NCBI GenBank assembly: GCA_963757115.1
Contig: CAVWQV010000006.1
Location: forward strand, 372,001-436,000
Reading direction: 5' to 3'
Source: CAVWQV01 sp963757115
GTDB taxonomy: Bacteria; Pseudomonadota; Alphaproteobacteria; Acetobacterales; Acetobacteraceae
DNA length: 64,000 bases
Shown here: positions 34,977-44,209 of the stretch, piece after piece
Layout of the letters: each line of letters begins with the position of its first letter
How positions within the stretch are numbered: position 1 is the stretch's first letter
Translations under genes and position numbers: made by a program
The notes under the pieces: model-generated
What the model saw: only the letters and a program-made list of their open reading frames with translations
What the model was told of the DNA's origin: nothing
The model's database searches: none

Positions 34977-35687
34977 CAGCGCCAGGTCGGATGGGCGCGA
35001 AAGCCGGTGGTCGCCATCCTTGACCAGAATGACCTGCACATCGTCGGTGGTGATCTGCGCCGCCGTCTGTAGGCTGAGTTCCCAGGGCACGTCGGCGTCG
35101 CGCTGGCCATGCAGCAACCGCACGGGGCAGGCGAGCGCGATCGGTCCGTCGAGGAGCCGATGCGCCCGCCCCTCATCGATCAGCGTGCGGGTGATCGGAT
35201 AGGGTTCGCCGTACTGGCTCGGGACCAGCAAGACGCCGTCGCGGGCCAGCGTGGCGCGTTCCGGTGGGGTCATCGACTCCCACATGAGGGTTTCGGTGAA
35301 ATCCGGAGCCGCCGCGACGCCGACCAGGCCCGCTATGCGGTCGGGGCGCTCGCGCGCCATGAGCAGGGCGATCCAGCCCCCCATCGAAGAGCCGACCAGG
35401 ATGAGCTTGCCCTCGGTCAGCGCATCGATTGCCGCAAGGGCGTCGTCGCGCCAGCGTCCAATAGTCCCGTCCTCGAACCGTCCACCGCTCGCGCCGTGCC
35501 CGGAATAGTCGAACCGGAGCACGGCTCGTCCATGCGCCTCGCACCATCGAGCGAGATCGGTCGCCTTTTCGCCCGCCATGTCGCTCTTGAAGCCGGGAAG
35601 GAACACCACGGTCGGGCCGCGCCCTGCGACGCGCGACCAGGCGAGATGAACGCCGTCGCCGCGATCCAGCATTCCGGAGGCTGTCAT
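34932..35687 (-). CDS. Alpha/beta hydrolase (ABHD10-like thioesterase fold)
   Basis: A 251-residue hydrolase. The oxyanion region is VVFLPGFKSDMAGEKATDLA, the strand RAVLRFDYSGHGASGG, the nucleophile Ser is in LVGSSMGGWIALL, the Asp in LLHGQRDADVPWEL and the His in LVKDGDHRLSRP. The pattern resembles ABHD10/carboxymuconolactone-type acyl hydrolases. No signal peptide. Substrate unknown. Confidence 0.87.
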   Translation of the reverse strand: MTASGMLDRGDGVHLAWSRVAGRGPTVVFLPGFKSDMAGEKATDLARWCEAHGRAVLRFDYSGHGASGGRFEDGTIGRWRDDALAAIDALTEGKLILVGSSMGGWIALLMARERPDRIAGLVGVAAAPDFTETLMWESMTPPERATLARDGVLLVPSQYGEPYPITRTLIDEGRAHRLLDGPIALACPVRLLHGQRDADVPWELSLQTAAQITTDDVQVILVKDGDHRLSRPSDLALLRRTVASLLGEDGP

Positions 35688-35732
35688 GCGCGTCGCCTTG
35701 TGCCAGGAAGCGCCGATGGTATAGCCCGTCGC

Positions 35733-36854
35733 ATGGTGGTGCTGCAGGTGTTGCCGTCCCTGATGTCAGGGGGCGTCGAGCGGGGCACGGTCGAAATCAC
35801 GCGGGCGATCGTGGAGAGCGGCGGTACGGCCTTGGTGGCAAGCGCTGGAGGGCGGCTGGTGCATGCCGTGCATCAGGGAGGCGGACGCCACATCGCCCTG
35901 CCGCTCGCGACCAAGAACCCGATCCGGATCTTGCTGAACGCACGCCGGCTGGCGGACGTCATTCGGGCCGAAGGCGTGCAGATCGTGCACGCCCGTTCGC
36001 GGGCGCCCGCCTGGTCGGCCTTGCTCGCCGCGCGGCAGACGGGCGTGCGACTGGTGACCACATATCACGGTGCCTACAACGAAGGACTGCCTTTCAAGCG
36101 CCGCTATAACGCCGTGATGGCCAGCGGGGACCGAGTGATCGCGATTAGCCGCTTCATTGCCGAGCTGATCAAAACGCGGCACGAACTGGACCCGGCCCGG
36201 CTTCGGGTGATCCCGCGCGGGGTGGATACCGCCGTGTTTGATCCGGCGGCGGTTTCGGGCGAGCGGACGGCCCGGCTCGCCGCCGCGTGGCGCCTTTCGG
36301 AAGGGCAGCGGGTCGTACTGCTTCCAGGGCGGCTTTCGCGGTGGAAAGGCCACGCGGTTCTGCTCGAAGCGATGGCTTCGCTTCGCCGATCCGACCTCTG
36401 CTGCGTGCTGATGGGCCAAGCGGGGAGGAACGGAGCCTATGCTCGAAGTCTGGTCCGCCTTGCCGAGCGGCTTGGCATCGCCGAACGGGTGCGGATGGCG
36501 GGCGCTGTGGACGACGTGCCGGCGGCTCTGGCGCTGGCGGAGGTCGTCGTGCACGCCGCGACGGCACCGGAAGCTTTCGGGCGCGTGGTGATCGAGGCGC
36601 AGGCAATGGAGCGCCCGGTGATCGCGGCGGACGGGGGCGGCCCGGCCGAGACGGTAGAGCACGGCGTGACCGGCTGGCGCGTTCCGCCGGGCGACGCGCG
36701 GGCGCTGGCGGCCGCGATCGCGCACGTGCTCGACATGGCGGCGGACGAGCGCCGGGCCGTCGGCGCGCGAGCGCGGTCGGCCGTTCTCGCTCGCTACACC
36801 ACTCGTGCGATGCAAGGCGCGACGTTGGCTGTCTACCGCGAGTTGCTGCCTTGA
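35733..36854 (+). CDS. Glycosyltransferase family 4 (cell-envelope polysaccharide)
   Basis: A 373-residue retaining GT-B glycosyltransferase. The N-terminal domain has VLQVLPSLMSGGVERGTVEI and IVHARSRAPAWSALLAA. The nucleotide-sugar domain has GRLSRWKGHAVLLEAMASL and the EX7E motif in APEAFGRVVIEAQAM. It probably adds a sugar to LPS core or exopolysaccharide. It is flanked by two more glycosyltransferase genes and overlaps the convergent GT9 gene by 22 nt. Confidence 0.87.
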   Translation: MVVLQVLPSLMSGGVERGTVEITRAIVESGGTALVASAGGRLVHAVHQGGGRHIALPLATKNPIRILLNARRLADVIRAEGVQIVHARSRAPAWSALLAARQTGVRLVTTYHGAYNEGLPFKRRYNAVMASGDRVIAISRFIAELIKTRHELDPARLRVIPRGVDTAVFDPAAVSGERTARLAAAWRLSEGQRVVLLPGRLSRWKGHAVLLEAMASLRRSDLCCVLMGQAGRNGAYARSLVRLAERLGIAERVRMAGAVDDVPAALALAEVVVHAATAPEAFGRVVIEAQAMERPVIAADGGGPAETVEHGVTGWRVPPGDARALAAAIAHVLDMAADERRAVGARARSAVLARYTTRAMQGATLAVYRELLP

Positions 36855-37759
36855 TCGATGGCGGCCATCACGCGCTCGACGGTCAGGTCGGCAAGTTCGG
36901 GCTCCTGAACGACGGTGGCCCATTCGCCGCTCGGGCCGCGCGGGGCCGCTTCGGCCGGAACGGTCGCCGACGACAACAGAACGATGGTGCGCGTCCCGGT
37001 TTTGGCGGCGAGGTGCAGCGGGCCCGTATCGTTGCCGATAACGAGGTCGGCCCGCGCCGCCAGTGCGGCGATGTCGGGGATCGTGGTGCGCCCCGTCAAG
37101 TCGACCGCCGTTGGGCACGCCTGGACGATGGCTTTGCCCAGCGGCGCTTCCGCGACTCCCCCTACGATCAGCGGCAGCACACCCCGTCCGGCCAGCTCCG
37201 AAGCGACGCGGGCATAGTGCCGAACGGGCCAGCGCTTGCGGTCCCCGAGGCCGCCGGCTCCAGGAATGACTACGGCGCTAGGCCGGGCGAAGGCGGGCGC
37301 CTCGCTTTGCTGGACCAGCCACTCGAGCGATGGCGTGGGAAATGCGATGATCCCGGTCAATTGCAGCTGCTCACGTTGCCGATCCAGCGTATGCATCCGG
37401 TCTCGCTCCGGGTTGCTGTGGGGATGCGAGGAACCGCGAGCGATGCCGGACCAGGGCGGCCGGCCGGCAAGGCGGAAGTACTTGCTGGAGCGGCGCGACG
37501 TTTGCAGGTCGTAGATGAAATCGAAGCCGAGCAAGGCCCGTCGCGTGCGGCGGAGCGCCTGAAGGTTCCACCAGGGTGGCCGATCGTCGAGCCGCACGGC
37601 GTCCACCCAGGGCATCGTTTCGCCCAACCCGCGGTACGGAGGTGTGGTCAGCAGCGTTATGTGGTCGCCCCGATGATGCCAGCGTATTGCCGCCAGGGCG
37701 TGAAAGGCGTGAACGAAATCACCCAGCGCACCGAGCTTGATGACCAGTATGCGCTTCAT
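36833..37759 (-). CDS. Glycosyltransferase family 9 (heptosyltransferase-like)
   Basis: A 308-residue GT-B enzyme of the ADP-heptose:LPS heptosyltransferase family. The start MKRILVIKLGALGDFVHAFH is the WaaC/WaaF-like glycine loop, followed by PWWNLQALRRTRRALLGFD, VVIPGAGGLGDRKRWPVRHY and the diagnostic LVIGNDTGPLHLAAKTGTRT. It likely builds LPS core. The exact acceptor is unknown. Confidence 0.9.
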   Translation of the reverse strand: MKRILVIKLGALGDFVHAFHALAAIRWHHRGDHITLLTTPPYRGLGETMPWVDAVRLDDRPPWWNLQALRRTRRALLGFDFIYDLQTSRRSSKYFRLAGRPPWSGIARGSSHPHSNPERDRMHTLDRQREQLQLTGIIAFPTPSLEWLVQQSEAPAFARPSAVVIPGAGGLGDRKRWPVRHYARVASELAGRGVLPLIVGGVAEAPLGKAIVQACPTAVDLTGRTTIPDIAALAARADLVIGNDTGPLHLAAKTGTRTIVLLSSATVPAEAAPRGPSGEWATVVQEPELADLTVERVMAAIDQGSNSR

Positions 37760-37836
37760 GGCAGGCGACGGGCTCGCATGCTCATCACCTCCGAGATCGC
37801 CGTGGTGTCGGCACAGCGTAGACGATAGGGCCGGGG

Positions 37837-39003
37837 TTGCCGAACGCCAGCACGTCCTCTGTGCGGTTCTCCATTGTTCTGCCGCATCGGGAACGGTTCG
37901 GCCCGGATGGCGCGGGGGCGGTCGCGATGGTGGTCCGGCGGATCGCGTCGGCCCGCTCGCGCCATGCGTCGTTGGTGATCGGGCGGGCGTTCGAGGGTGA
38001 GGCGTTCGCCGGCATCGACTTCCTGCCCGTGCTGGTTCCGGGATGGATGCCGCTCCAGCCGACGCAGGTCTACGCGCTCTCCGTCGCGAGTGCCGTCGCC
38101 GAACTCCCGCCAGGCCCGATCGAAGTCCACAACAAACCGGACGTTGCGCGCCGGCTGGCCCGAGCCTTCCCTGGTCTTCCGGTGACGTTGTTCCTGCACA
38201 ACGATCCGCGCACCATGCGCGGCGCGCGCTCGGGGGGCGCCCGGCTTGGATTGCTGGAACGCCTCAGTGCCGTGGTCACGGTGTCCGGCTTCATCCGAGA
38301 TGCGTTTCTCGACGGCATCGATCCCCCGGCACGACGGGTGCCGCTGGTCATCCCAAACGCCGTTGACGAGGCAGCGCTGCCGACGCCCTCGCCCCCGATC
38401 GAGCGGGAGAAGCTGATCCTGTTCGCTGGCCGCGTTGTGCCTGAGAAAGCGCCGGACGCGTTTGTTGCCGCGTGTGCCAGGGCGTTGCCGCACCTGCGCG
38501 GCTGGCGCGCGGCGGTGATCGGCGCGGACGGCTTCTCCCCGACATCCCCCGAAACGGCGTTCATTCGCCGGCTCCGCCCGGCCGCCGCGGCAGCGGGTGT
38601 GGAGATGACCGGTTTCATCCCGCACGCCGACGTGCTTGTTGCCATGTCGCGCGCGGCCATCGTCGTCGTGCCCAGCCGGTGGGAGGAGCCGTTCGGCTTG
38701 ACGGCGCTTGAAGCGATGGCGAGCGGCGCCGCGCTCGCCTGCTCCTGTCGCGGAGGCTTGGCCGAGATCGCGTCCGACGTCTGCCTGCGCTTCGACCCCG
38801 ATGATCCCGAGCAGGGAGCCGACACACTGCTTCGTCTTGCTCGCGACCCCGGCCTGCGTGCCTCCCTTGCCGCGGCGGGGCTCGAGCGCGCGCACCGCCA
38901 TTTCGGGGCAAAGCAGGCCGTCGCACGCCTTGACGCGTTGCGCGACCGCATCCTGGCCGCTTGGCGGCCCCCGCCGCCGTCGCTGCGGCGGCATGGGAGG
39001 TAA
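37837..39003 (+). CDS. Glycosyltransferase family 4, second copy
   Basis: A 388-residue GT-B glycosyltransferase. The landmarks are FSIVLPHRERFGPDGAGAVA, PGPIEVHNKPDVARRLARAF, LILFAGRVVPEKAPDAFVAA and the EX7E motif WEEPFGLTALEAMASGAAL. The N-terminal start is ambiguous: TTG at 37837, or GTG at 37861 giving VRFSIVLPH; neither has a convincing ribosome site. The tail is Pro/Arg-rich. Confidence 0.85.
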   Translation: MPNASTSSVRFSIVLPHRERFGPDGAGAVAMVVRRIASARSRHASLVIGRAFEGEAFAGIDFLPVLVPGWMPLQPTQVYALSVASAVAELPPGPIEVHNKPDVARRLARAFPGLPVTLFLHNDPRTMRGARSGGARLGLLERLSAVVTVSGFIRDAFLDGIDPPARRVPLVIPNAVDEAALPTPSPPIEREKLILFAGRVVPEKAPDAFVAACARALPHLRGWRAAVIGADGFSPTSPETAFIRRLRPAAAAAGVEMTGFIPHADVLVAMSRAAIVVVPSRWEEPFGLTALEAMASGAALACSCRGGLAEIASDVCLRFDPDDPEQGADTLLRLARDPGLRASLAAAGLERAHRHFGAKQAVARLDALRDRILAAWRPPPPSLRRHGR

Positions 39004-39079
39004 CGGAGGCGCAGGGTTGCAGCCGCGTCGCGGCATCGCCATAGACCCGCTGAACCCTGCTCGAGGAGCCACGCTTTTC

Positions 39080-41047
39080 ATGCCCGTCATCACTCTGCCC
39101 GACCAATCCGAGCGCCGTTTCGACGGGCCGGTGACGGGCACGGCGGTGGCGGCTGCGATTGGGCCTGGCCTCGCCCGCGCGGCGCTTGCGATGAAGCTCG
39201 ACGGCAAGCTCGTCGACCTCGCATCGTCGATCGAGCATGACGCGGCCGTGACCTTCGTCACCCGGCGGGACCCGGAAGCGTTGGAGCTGATCCGCCACGA
39301 CGCCGCGCATGTTCTCGCGGAAGCGGTGCAGTCGCTGTACCCCGGAACCCAGGTCACCATCGGCCCGCCGATCGAGAACGGCTTCTATTACGATTTCGCG
39401 CGCAACGAGCCGTTCAATCCGGAGGATTTCGGCGCGATCGAGGCGAAGATGCGCGAGATTATCGCCCGGGGCGCGCCATTCGAGCGGTCGGTGGTCGATC
39501 GCGAAGAGGCGATCCGCTTCTTCCAAGAGAGAGGCGAGAAGTACAAGGCGCAGCTGGTTGAGGACCTGCCGCGGGACGAGGTCATCACCCTTTACAGACA
39601 GGGCGACTGGGTCGACCTCTGCCGCGGCCCCCATATGCGCTCGACCGCCGACGTCGGCGGGGCGTTCAAGCTGATGAAGGTGGCGGGCGCCTACTGGCGC
39701 GGCGACCACCGCAACGCGATGCTTTCGCGCATCTACGGCACCGCCTGGCGCGACGAGAAAGAGCTCGCGGCCTATCTTCACATGCTGGAGGAGGCCGAGA
39801 AGCGGGATCACCGCCGCATCGGCAAGCAGATGGACCTGTTCCATCTGCAGGAGGAAGCCACCGGGAGCGTGTTCTGGCATCCAAAGGGCTGGCGCCTCTA
39901 CCGGACCGCGGAAAGCTACATGCGCCGCCGCCTCGATGCGGCGGGCTATCAGGAGGTGCGGACCCCGCAACTGCTCGACCGCTCGCTTTGGGAGGCGTCC
40001 GGCCATTGGGAGAACTATCGCGACCACATGTTCATCGCGCGGGTCGAGGACGAGGACAAGCATCTCGCGCTCAAGCCGATGAACTGTCCCTGCCACGTGC
40101 TCATCTTCCGCCAGGGCCTCCGCTCGTACCGCGAGCTGCCGCTCCGCATGGCGGAATTCGGCACCTGCCATCGCTACGAGCCGTCGGGGGCGCTCCATGG
40201 CATCATGCGGGTGCGCCAGTTCACGCAGGACGACGCCCACATCTTCTGCACCGAAGCGCAGGTCGCTCCCGAGACCGCGCGGTTCGTTGAGCTGCTCGGC
40301 TCGATTTATCGCGACTTTGGCTTCGACAGCTTCAGGGTGAAGTTCGCCGACCGCCCCACCCCGCGGGCCGGCGATGACGCGACCTGGGACAAAGCGGAGG
40401 CGGCCTTGCGGGAGGCGTGCGCCCTTGCCGGGGTGGCATACGAGCTCAATCCGGGCGAGGGGGCGTTCTATGGTCCCAAGCTCGAGTTCGTGCTGCGGGA
40501 CGCGATCGGACGCGATTGGCAGTGCGGCACGTTGCAGGTGGATTACGTCGTCCCCGACCTGTTGGGTGCCGAGTATGTCGGCGAGGACGGCGCCAAGCAC
40601 CGCCCCGTGATGCTGCATCGGGCGATCCTGGGCACCTTCGAGCGCTTCCTCGGCATCCTGATCGAGCAGTGCGCCGGGCGGTTCCCGTTATGGCTGGCGC
40701 CGGTGCAGGTCGTGGTCGCGACGATCGTGTCGGATGCCGACACTTACGCCGAAGCCGTGGCTGCCGCGATGCGGCAGGCTGGCCTCCTCGCCAACACGGA
40801 TCTCACCAACCAAAAGATCAATGCCAAGGTGCGCGAGCACAGCCTCGCCTTCGTGCCCGTGATTGCTGTGGTCGGCCGCAAGGAGGCCGCCGAAGGCACT
40901 GTGGCGCTTCGTCGGCTCGGTGGCGACGCGCAAGAGGTGTTGCCGCTCGACGAAGCCGTCGCGCGGCTTGCGGCGGAGGCGACCCCACCCGATCTGAAGC
41001 GCGCGCATGCTGCAGTGCCGCAACCCGCAATGGCATCCGGCGCTTGA
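39080..41047 (+). CDS. thrS: Threonyl-tRNA synthetase
   Basis: A 655-residue class II aminoacyl-tRNA synthetase. The TGS domain occupies residues 1-60. The editing domain has H73xxxH77 (RHDAAHVLAEAVQS) and DLCRGPHMRST. The catalytic core has zinc ligands in MNCPCHVLIF and a class II motif 2 in FGTCHRYEPSGALHG. The C-terminal domain contains VVATIVSDADTYAEAVAAAM and the anticodon-binding region. The start ATG follows a GAGGAGCC. It lies 115 nt upstream of infC, the usual order. Confidence 0.97.
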   Translation: MPVITLPDQSERRFDGPVTGTAVAAAIGPGLARAALAMKLDGKLVDLASSIEHDAAVTFVTRRDPEALELIRHDAAHVLAEAVQSLYPGTQVTIGPPIENGFYYDFARNEPFNPEDFGAIEAKMREIIARGAPFERSVVDREEAIRFFQERGEKYKAQLVEDLPRDEVITLYRQGDWVDLCRGPHMRSTADVGGAFKLMKVAGAYWRGDHRNAMLSRIYGTAWRDEKELAAYLHMLEEAEKRDHRRIGKQMDLFHLQEEATGSVFWHPKGWRLYRTAESYMRRRLDAAGYQEVRTPQLLDRSLWEASGHWENYRDHMFIARVEDEDKHLALKPMNCPCHVLIFRQGLRSYRELPLRMAEFGTCHRYEPSGALHGIMRVRQFTQDDAHIFCTEAQVAPETARFVELLGSIYRDFGFDSFRVKFADRPTPRAGDDATWDKAEAALREACALAGVAYELNPGEGAFYGPKLEFVLRDAIGRDWQCGTLQVDYVVPDLLGAEYVGEDGAKHRPVMLHRAILGTFERFLGILIEQCAGRFPLWLAPVQVVVATIVSDADTYAEAVAAAMRQAGLLANTDLTNQKINAKVREHSLAFVPVIAVVGRKEAAEGTVALRRLGGDAQEVLPLDEAVARLAAEATPPDLKRAHAAVPQPAMASGA

Positions 41048-41151
41048 TCGTAACGTCCTGGACGGGCAAGATCGAAGCGCAGCTCTGCCTTTCGAGCGCG
41101 TTTGCTGGCTGACCGGGCTGCACGTAAGAAACCACGCGTTCCAACAATCAT

Positions 41152-41180
41152 AGGAGAGACCCATAGCTAGAGGACCAATG
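41152..41180 (+). promoter_or_regulatory. infC translation start with AUA codon
   Basis: AGGAG at 41152-41156 is followed by a 6-nt spacer and then ATA-GCT-AGA-GGA-CCA-ATG. An in-frame TAG at 41151 rules out longer starts. The ATG at 41178 has only a closer-spaced AGAGGA. IF3 genes are known to start at AUU in other bacteria for feedback control by IF3 itself; an AUA start with a perfect ribosome site would serve the same role. The choice of AUA over ATG is inference. Confidence 0.6.
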
Positions 41181-41699
41181 CCCGCGCCGCCGACCCGCGA
41201 CGGGCCACGCGTTAACGAAGAGATCCGGGCGCCCCAAGTGCGGCTCATCGACCAGGAAGGTGAAATGCAGGGCGTGATGACCGCGCGGGACGCGCTGCTC
41301 CGGGCCTACTCGGTGGGGCTAGACCTGCTGGAGATCAGCCCGAACGCCGACCCACCGGTGGCCAAGATCCTGGATTTCGGCAAGTTCAAATACGAGCAGC
41401 AGAAGAAAAAGAACGAAGCCAAGAAGAAGCAGCGGGTGATCGAGATCAAGGAGATCAAGGTCCGCCCGAACATCGACGAGAACGACTATCAGGTGAAGAT
41501 GCGCGCCATGAAGTCGTTCATCGAGGAAGGCGACAAGGTGAAGGTGACGCTCCGCTTTCGCGGCCGCGAGATGGCGCACCAGGAGATCGGCGTGCGCGTG
41601 CTCGAGCGCATCCGCACGGAGATGGACCCCGTGACCAAGGTCGAGCAGATGCCCCGCATGGAAAACCGGCAGATGGTGATGGTGCTGTCGCCGCGCTGA
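41163..41699 (+). CDS. infC: Translation initiation factor IF-3
   Basis: A 178-residue IF-3 if translation starts at the AUA codon; 173 from the ATG five codons later. Landmarks: GPRVNEEIRAPQVRLIDQEG, an N-terminal domain with LEISPNADPPVAKILDFGKF, a linker rich in Lys (KKKNEAKKKQR) and the C-terminal KIRPxx-type domain (EIKVRPNIDENDYQVKMRAM, TLRFRGREMAHQEIG). It blocks premature 30S-50S joining and selects the initiator tRNA. The N-terminal residues IARGPMPAPPTRDGP resemble those seen in relatives that use the non-AUG start. Confidence 0.96.
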   Translation: MARGPMPAPPTRDGPRVNEEIRAPQVRLIDQEGEMQGVMTARDALLRAYSVGLDLLEISPNADPPVAKILDFGKFKYEQQKKKNEAKKKQRVIEIKEIKVRPNIDENDYQVKMRAMKSFIEEGDKVKVTLRFRGREMAHQEIGVRVLERIRTEMDPVTKVEQMPRMENRQMVMVLSPR

Positions 41700-41701
41700 G
41701 A

Positions 41702-41723
41702 CGACCGCCGTTGGTCGGCTTTT
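41702..41723 (+). terminator. Candidate weak intrinsic terminator after infC
   Basis: A 5-bp stem CGACC/GGTCG with a 6-nt loop is followed by GC and TTTT. It lies 2 nt after the infC stop and before the convergent UDP-glucuronate decarboxylase gene. The stem is short, so this is a weak candidate. Confidence 0.35.
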
Positions 41724-41761
41724 CCGTATCGGGGAAGCCGGCCGAAGCGGGGCTTATGCGG

Positions 41762-42737
41762 TCAGGGCTGCCGATGTGAGCTGTCGCGCTCCGAGAGCAG
41801 GGCCTCGAAATACGCGACCGTTCGGCCCAACCCGTCATCGAGCAGCACACAGGGTTCCCAGCCAAGTCGGGTGCGCGCCCGCTTGATGTCGGGGCAGCGT
41901 TGCAGCGGGTCGTCCTGCGGCAGCGGGCGGTGCACGATCCGCGAGCGCGAGCCGGTGAGCGCCAAGAACTTGTTCGGCCAGTTCGCGCACCGGGATCTCG
42001 TGCGGATTGCCGAGGTTCATCGGGCCGGTCTCGTCGGCGTCGGATGCCATCATGCGAACGAAACCCTCGATCATGTCGCCGACATAGCAGAAGGCCCGCG
42101 TCTGGCTGCCGTCGCCGAACAGCGTGATGTCATCGCCGCGTAAGGCCTGGACGATGAAGTTGGAAACCACCCGCCCGTCGTTCGGATGCATCCGAGGGCC
42201 GTATGTGTTGAAGATGCGGACGACCTTGATGCGAACGCCGTGCTGGCGGTGATAGTCGAAAAACAGCGTCTCGGCGCACCGCTTGCCTTCGTCGTAGCAG
42301 GCGCGGGGTCCGAGCGGGTTGACGTTGCCCCGGTAATCTTCGCTTTGCGGGTGCACGGTTGGGTCACCGTAAACCTCGCTGGTCGACGCTTGGAGAATGC
42401 GCGCGCCAATCCGCTTGGCGAGGCCCAGCATGTTGATCGCACCGATCACGCTGGTCTTGGTGGTCTGCACCGGATCGTACTGGTAATGCACCGGGGAGGC
42501 GGGGCAGGCCAGGTTGTAGATCTCGTCCACCTCCACGTAGAGCGGGAAGGTGACGTCGTGCCGCATCATCTCGAAATGCGGGTCGGGGAGCAGATGGACA
42601 ATGTTGTCCTTGCGCCCAGTGAAGAAGTTGTCCACGCACAACACATCGTGGCCGTCCCGCAGCAGCCGCTCGCAGAGGTGCGAGCCGAGAAAGCCGGCGC
42701 CGCCGGTGACCAGGATGCGCTTGCGTGTAAGGCCCAT
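41762..42737 (-). CDS. UDP-glucuronate decarboxylase-like NAD-dependent epimerase (frameshifted near end)
   Basis: An extended SDR that converts UDP-glucuronate to UDP-xylose for polysaccharides. Cofactor loop ILVTGGAGFLGSHLCERLL, active-site ILQASTSEVYGDP and the YxxxK in ACYDEGKRCAETLFFDY. The DNFFTGRKDNI and NTYGPRMHPNDGRVVSNFI blocks are typical of UXS proteins. The frame breaks at about 41962-41972. Dropping one base leads from LAEQ into ALTGSRSRIVHRPLPQDDP and the usual tail KRARTRLGWEPCVLLDDGL. Repaired length is about 324 residues. Confidence 0.88.
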
Positions 42738-42823
42738 CGCAGATTCTCCGCCGTTTCGGGCGCAATCGCCCGAATCATGGCCCGATAACCGATCCGCGGT
42801 TCCCGCGCCTATTTAGCCGCCCG

Positions 42824-43981
42824 CTAGCTGTGTGCCTCCATGGTAGAGGGCGGCGCGCGCCGCTTGGCGTTGAACGCGGTCAGCAGTGTGTCGAGGAAGG
42901 CGAAGAAAGCTTCGACCCCGTAGCCCACCAAGAATGCAATCGCGAGCGGCGACAGGCTCAATCCCTGGCCGAGATTGTTGAACAGGCTGATGATGGCCCC
43001 GGCCGTCATAGCCGCGATGGTGCGGGCGGCGTTGGCCTTAGAGGAGGGATGGTAGGTCCGCTGCTTCATGCGCTCCGAGAAGTCGCGCAGCGTGTAGGCG
43101 TAGGCGCCGAGCAGGGCGTAGAGCACTGGAAGGAAATACGCTGCCAGCGCCCCGAAGATCGCGATGACGTCGGCCCGGACGTTCTTGGCGAAGTTGCGCA
43201 CGTCCTCGTACGCGTAGATCTTGCAGAACGTCTCGGCGCGGTGGTCGAGCAGTTCCGGGTTGAGCTGGAGCAGCGCCCGGGCCTGGTCCTTCCAAGGTGA
43301 GCCAGGCGGTGGCTTCGCAAGCGGGCTGTCTTCCCACTTGAGCACGAAATAGTTGAGCTTGATGGCCTCGGTCATGAGCGTGCGGATCGTGGCCGCGAAA
43401 TCCTGCAACTCCTGGGTAAGCAGCAGCTTATCGGAGGTGATCGGCGGTTCGGGTGCGGCGGTCGGCCGTGCGCAGATTGTCGCCGCGACGCCGCTCGCTG
43501 GTGGCCCGACCTGGTCGCGCAGCTTCACCGCAAGCTCATTGGCGTGAGAAATCCCGGCGTCGATGTCGGCCGACATCGCGTTCGCCATAAAAGTGATGAT
43601 CGAGCAGACGATCACGGCGACGGCGAGGAGAACCGACACAGTCCCGATCCTGCGAAGCACAGCCGTGGTCTCGGCGTCCGGCACCCGGAGCGTGTCGATG
43701 GTGACGGGCCGGAGCCGCGCGGCGACCCGGGCGTAGGCGGCGTAGAACGCGACAGCAAGGTCGGGCGTGATCTTGCCGCCGGCGCTCCCGGCCCGGGTCT
43801 GGACGATCGTGGCCACCGTCTCGGTCGGCAATTCAATGCCGGCCTGGGAGGCGTAGCGGAGCATCGTTTCGGCTTCCGCTGCGGCGGTCGCGACCTCGTC
43901 CCCGGCTCCCGCCGTCGCGAACGAGCTGTCCTGGGCTCCGATGTCCACGTTGCTGCCCCCCGGGCTGCTTTTGTTTCGCAT
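42824..43981 (-). CDS. Membrane protein of unknown function (385 residues)
   Basis: The first ~105 residues are soluble and Ala-rich (EVATAAAEAETMLRYASQAG). One helix lies near 115-135 (VSVLLAVAVIVCSIITFMAN). A ~110-residue loop follows, containing KLNYFVLKWEDSPLAK and FCKIYAYEDVRNFAKNVRAD, then two or three helices in ADVIAIFGALAAYFLPVLYA and AAMTAGAIISLFNNLGQG, SPLAIAFLVGYGVEAFFAFL. No family recognised. It starts from a divergent region shared with ffh, and ends 86 nt from the decarboxylase start. Length and composition argue that it is real. Confidence 0.7.
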   Translation of the reverse strand: MRNKSSPGGSNVDIGAQDSSFATAGAGDEVATAAAEAETMLRYASQAGIELPTETVATIVQTRAGSAGGKITPDLAVAFYAAYARVAARLRPVTIDTLRVPDAETTAVLRRIGTVSVLLAVAVIVCSIITFMANAMSADIDAGISHANELAVKLRDQVGPPASGVAATICARPTAAPEPPITSDKLLLTQELQDFAATIRTLMTEAIKLNYFVLKWEDSPLAKPPPGSPWKDQARALLQLNPELLDHRAETFCKIYAYEDVRNFAKNVRADVIAIFGALAAYFLPVLYALLGAYAYTLRDFSERMKQRTYHPSSKANAARTIAAMTAGAIISLFNNLGQGLSLSPLAIAFLVGYGVEAFFAFLDTLLTAFNAKRRAPPSTMEAHS

Positions 43982-44209
43982 CAGAACTTAGAATGCAACG
44001 CCATGGACCGCCCGTGTGTGAGCAAGGTCACCTCCAGGCCGGTAGTGGGTCTGACCCGCCACCTCCGGGCCGGCACATTGACTTGGGCCTGGCTGATCGC
44101 CATAAGGCCGGGTGCCGGGCCGTCCCAACGTCCCGTTCCCCGTGTGTAGCGGGGTCCCGCCGCTCCGCGAGGTTCGCGCAGCGGCGTTTTGTAGTTTGGA
44201 GCAGGGGTC

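Noticed and set aside
41319..41579. Leu-rich antisense frame in infC
   Set aside because: Low-complexity shadow of the Lys-rich IF3 linker.
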